This document shows, in pieces, positions 62,290 through 64,000 of a DNA stretch of 64,000 nucleotides. The notes beneath the pieces are model-generated. The model saw only the letters and a program-made list of their open reading frames with translations. It had not been told where the DNA came from and did no database searches. Location of the stretch: positions 1,498,465 to 1,562,464 of the forward strand of contig CM057149.1 of the NCBI GenBank assembly GCA_029964075.1, read 5' to 3'. Source of the stretch: Patiria pectinifera (taxonomy: Eukaryota > Echinodermata > Asteroidea > Valvatida > Asterinidae). How positions within the stretch are numbered: position 1 is the first letter of the stretch; the number at the start of each line of letters is the position of its first letter. The position numbers were made by a program, and so were the translations under genes.

Positions 62290-64000
62290 GTATTTTTAAA
62301 TGACATTAATCATATGATTCTCCTTCAACAAAATTAGAAATAAAAGTTTGGTTACCGTAACATATGGCATTGATCTATCATAAGGCCAAATAAAAAAAAA
62401 ATGTTTTGCGTCCTGCCTTTTTGAAAAAAAAAATTCCTCCAAAATGGTTGCCTCACCAGGCTTTTTTTCAAGATGGCAGCATGGTGTTTTTTTTTAAATG
62501 GCCTTGGACTCAGGAAATGACATACCAGCTTTATATGGGCTTGGTGCAACAGATAAAATAGGCCAAAATGATGTCACTGTATAAAATGTATCATTTTTTT
62601 CGAATTTAAAAAAAAGAAAAAAAAAGGAGGCGGCCTCCAAAAAGGAAGCAGGTGGGGACGCTAAACATGTTTTGATTTTCTATTTTGCCTTACTAGGCAT
62701 TTAAGTTTTCTTACAGGTTGATCTCTCTGACACTAGCCATTTTGGCCCAAATTGGGTGACCAGCATTTGGGCCTAAATATGTGCTAGTTGGTGCACATAT
62801 TACTTTGACATTGTGATGATTTCAAGTAATTTTAGGTATAAACTTGACCAAATTTATTCATTTACATTGTTTCATGTTTTTCATATTCAAATTTTGAAAT
62901 CTGATAGACGATTTTTGTTGTCCGGGGCAAATTTCATGGGGGAGATTGGTGAATAATAAAAAATCTACAAAATATTGTAACAAGTCATCGCGGTATAAAG
63001 GCTTTAGTTTTGGACAACATGGCTAGCCTTAAATTAACATGAATAGAGACAAGACAAACAGCACAATACAACATATAAAATAAATGTGATGGATGGAGTA
63101 CTGTTTCCGTTCCCATTCTCTTCTTGATTTCTCCTTCTTTCGTCAATCCAATACTTAACAATATAATCATTCATTCATTTATCTGGAGTTGTCTGTGTGA
63201 TCGCATGTACGTCCTCACTGCACAAGCCTCGGTCCAACATTCAATCCTGGAGATCGAGCACTGGAACACATGTGCAAGACTAGTTGGAAAAGACGCACAG
63301 TTGTGCTTGGATCCCTAGGTACATGTACTCTGGAAGCTTGAGGTCTAAATATAGTGCGCTGACAGTGACTTCACCCCAAACTTTGGGTGAACTCCAGCCA
63401 CTGAAATCACTACGAAAACATGCCACTAAGCAGTAGTGCTCGCTACAAACCCTTCAAAGGGTCTCAAAACAATGAAATCTGACACATTTAAAGGGGGAGC
63501 AACAATCAGAATGCTCACCCAGTGTACAAGTCTCATGCTAGTTTCAGCACAATGCAAAAAAATGTAGTAAAATCTGCATGGCAAAACCTCAGGAAATCTT
63601 CATTTGAAAAAGTTAACTGAAGGTCACAGGTGATTAAAAAACTTGAACAGAATCCTCAGTCAAAATGAGCATAAACATAGGGCCCAATTTCTGATCTAAA
63701 GACCTGCATATTTTTGTGACGGTATCCTGATGTCATGAAATACTGATTTGTTTATAAGCAATTTGATGTCAAAATGGCAAACTGCTTTCAAGTACAATTC
63801 ATGAACACAGTGACATACTGTGATGATTTGTTACAGACTGGTAATACCAAAAGAAACATTTTTGATCCCTGAGCACAAAGTAATTTGGGCTTCACTTTAG
63901 TTCTTGGTTACCAATGATAAATGAATATAATATCAGTATGGAGGCAGTTTATCACAGCTAAACAAATAACACAAATGCCAAGAAACTGGAATGCCAATTG
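62290..64000 (+). other. XPC intron or 3' region, no further exon recognised
   Basis: Apart from the probable MITE at 62384-62689, this stretch holds only short open frames without recognisable products. The remaining XPC exons presumably lie beyond 64000. Confidence 0.5.
62384..62689. mobile_element. probable Harbinger-like MITE, diverged
   Basis: GGCCAAATAAAAAAAAAATG followed by TTTTGCGTCCTGCCTTTTTG at the left resembles the inverse of the right end, CCAAAAAGGAAGCAGG, GGACGCTAAACATG and TATTTTGCC. It resembles the elements at 25012 and 53533 in its GGCC-plus-A-run ends. The flanks (TAA and TTA) do not form a clean duplication, so the boundaries are tentative. Confidence 0.55.

Noticed and set aside
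1..64000. CRISPR array, prokaryotic operon or phage content
   Set aside because: The tandem arrays lack spacers, and the spliced host gene and the metazoan-type transposons show an animal nuclear genome.

Overview
This is a window of an animal nuclear genome, almost certainly from a marine invertebrate. It is AT-rich and intron-rich, and it carries no prokaryotic operons, Shine-Dalgarno sites or CRISPR array. Its repeats are typical of metazoans: Ty3/Gypsy, DIRS-like, Penelope-like, several non-LTR retroelements, a tRNA-derived SINE, and hAT-like and Harbinger-like MITEs. The TACATGTA-type words scattered through the introns, together with the repeat set, fit an echinoderm, hemichordate or cephalochordate best, but the sequence alone does not settle the phylum.

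The one host gene I can support is an orthologue of XPC (xeroderma pigmentosum group C; Rad4 in yeast), the DNA-damage sensor of global-genome nucleotide excision repair. It lies on the + strand and runs through nearly the whole window. Fourteen exons (3516-62289) join with matching splice phases into 629 uninterrupted codons. They cover the acidic region before the transglutaminase-like domain, that domain with its charged linker, and BHD1, BHD2 and most of BHD3. The first exons (5' of 3516) and the last exons (3' of 62289, including the expected centrin-binding tail) were not found. The gene is stretched over nearly 59 kb by large introns loaded with mobile DNA.

Layout: 1-2865 degenerate non-LTR retrotransposon; 3516-3648 first visible XPC exon; 4110-4250 retroposon-like 3' tail; 7050-9780 decayed Gypsy; 11622-11706 and 15541-15710 XPC exons; 16650-17870 Penelope-like element split by a microsatellite; 18013-19472 and 19831-20877 two DNA transposons; 22183-26090 three XPC exons plus a Harbinger-like MITE; 26361-26674 hAT-like MITE; 27830-29072 a 33-bp minisatellite; 29305-34678 four XPC exons plus a hAT-like element; 36156-36540 SINE dimer; 36628-39283 two more inverted-repeat elements; 40112-40201 XPC exon; 41157-47262 a young Gypsy element with identical LTRs but a broken gag-pol; 47580-48270 minus-strand repeats; 49931-51622 direct repeats, a hairpin and a 16-bp minisatellite; 52027-52186 XPC exon; 52915-53895 two MITEs; 54600-55790 non-LTR fragment; 56988-57081 XPC exon; 58031-61708 hAT-like MITEs (one nested in another) and a DIRS-like fragment; 62196-62289 last visible XPC exon; 62384-62689 probable third Harbinger-like MITE.

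I found no evidence of a new multi-gene system. The most notable items are the XPC model itself (with a Trp-Asp-Tyr variant at the nucleotide-flipping position), a very young but doubly disabled Gypsy copy whose deletion junction carries a short tandem duplication, a tandem SINE dimer bounded by one target-site duplication, and a set of MITEs whose insertion dates can be ordered by nesting. All coordinates and identities come from reading the sequence by eye; no alignment was run.
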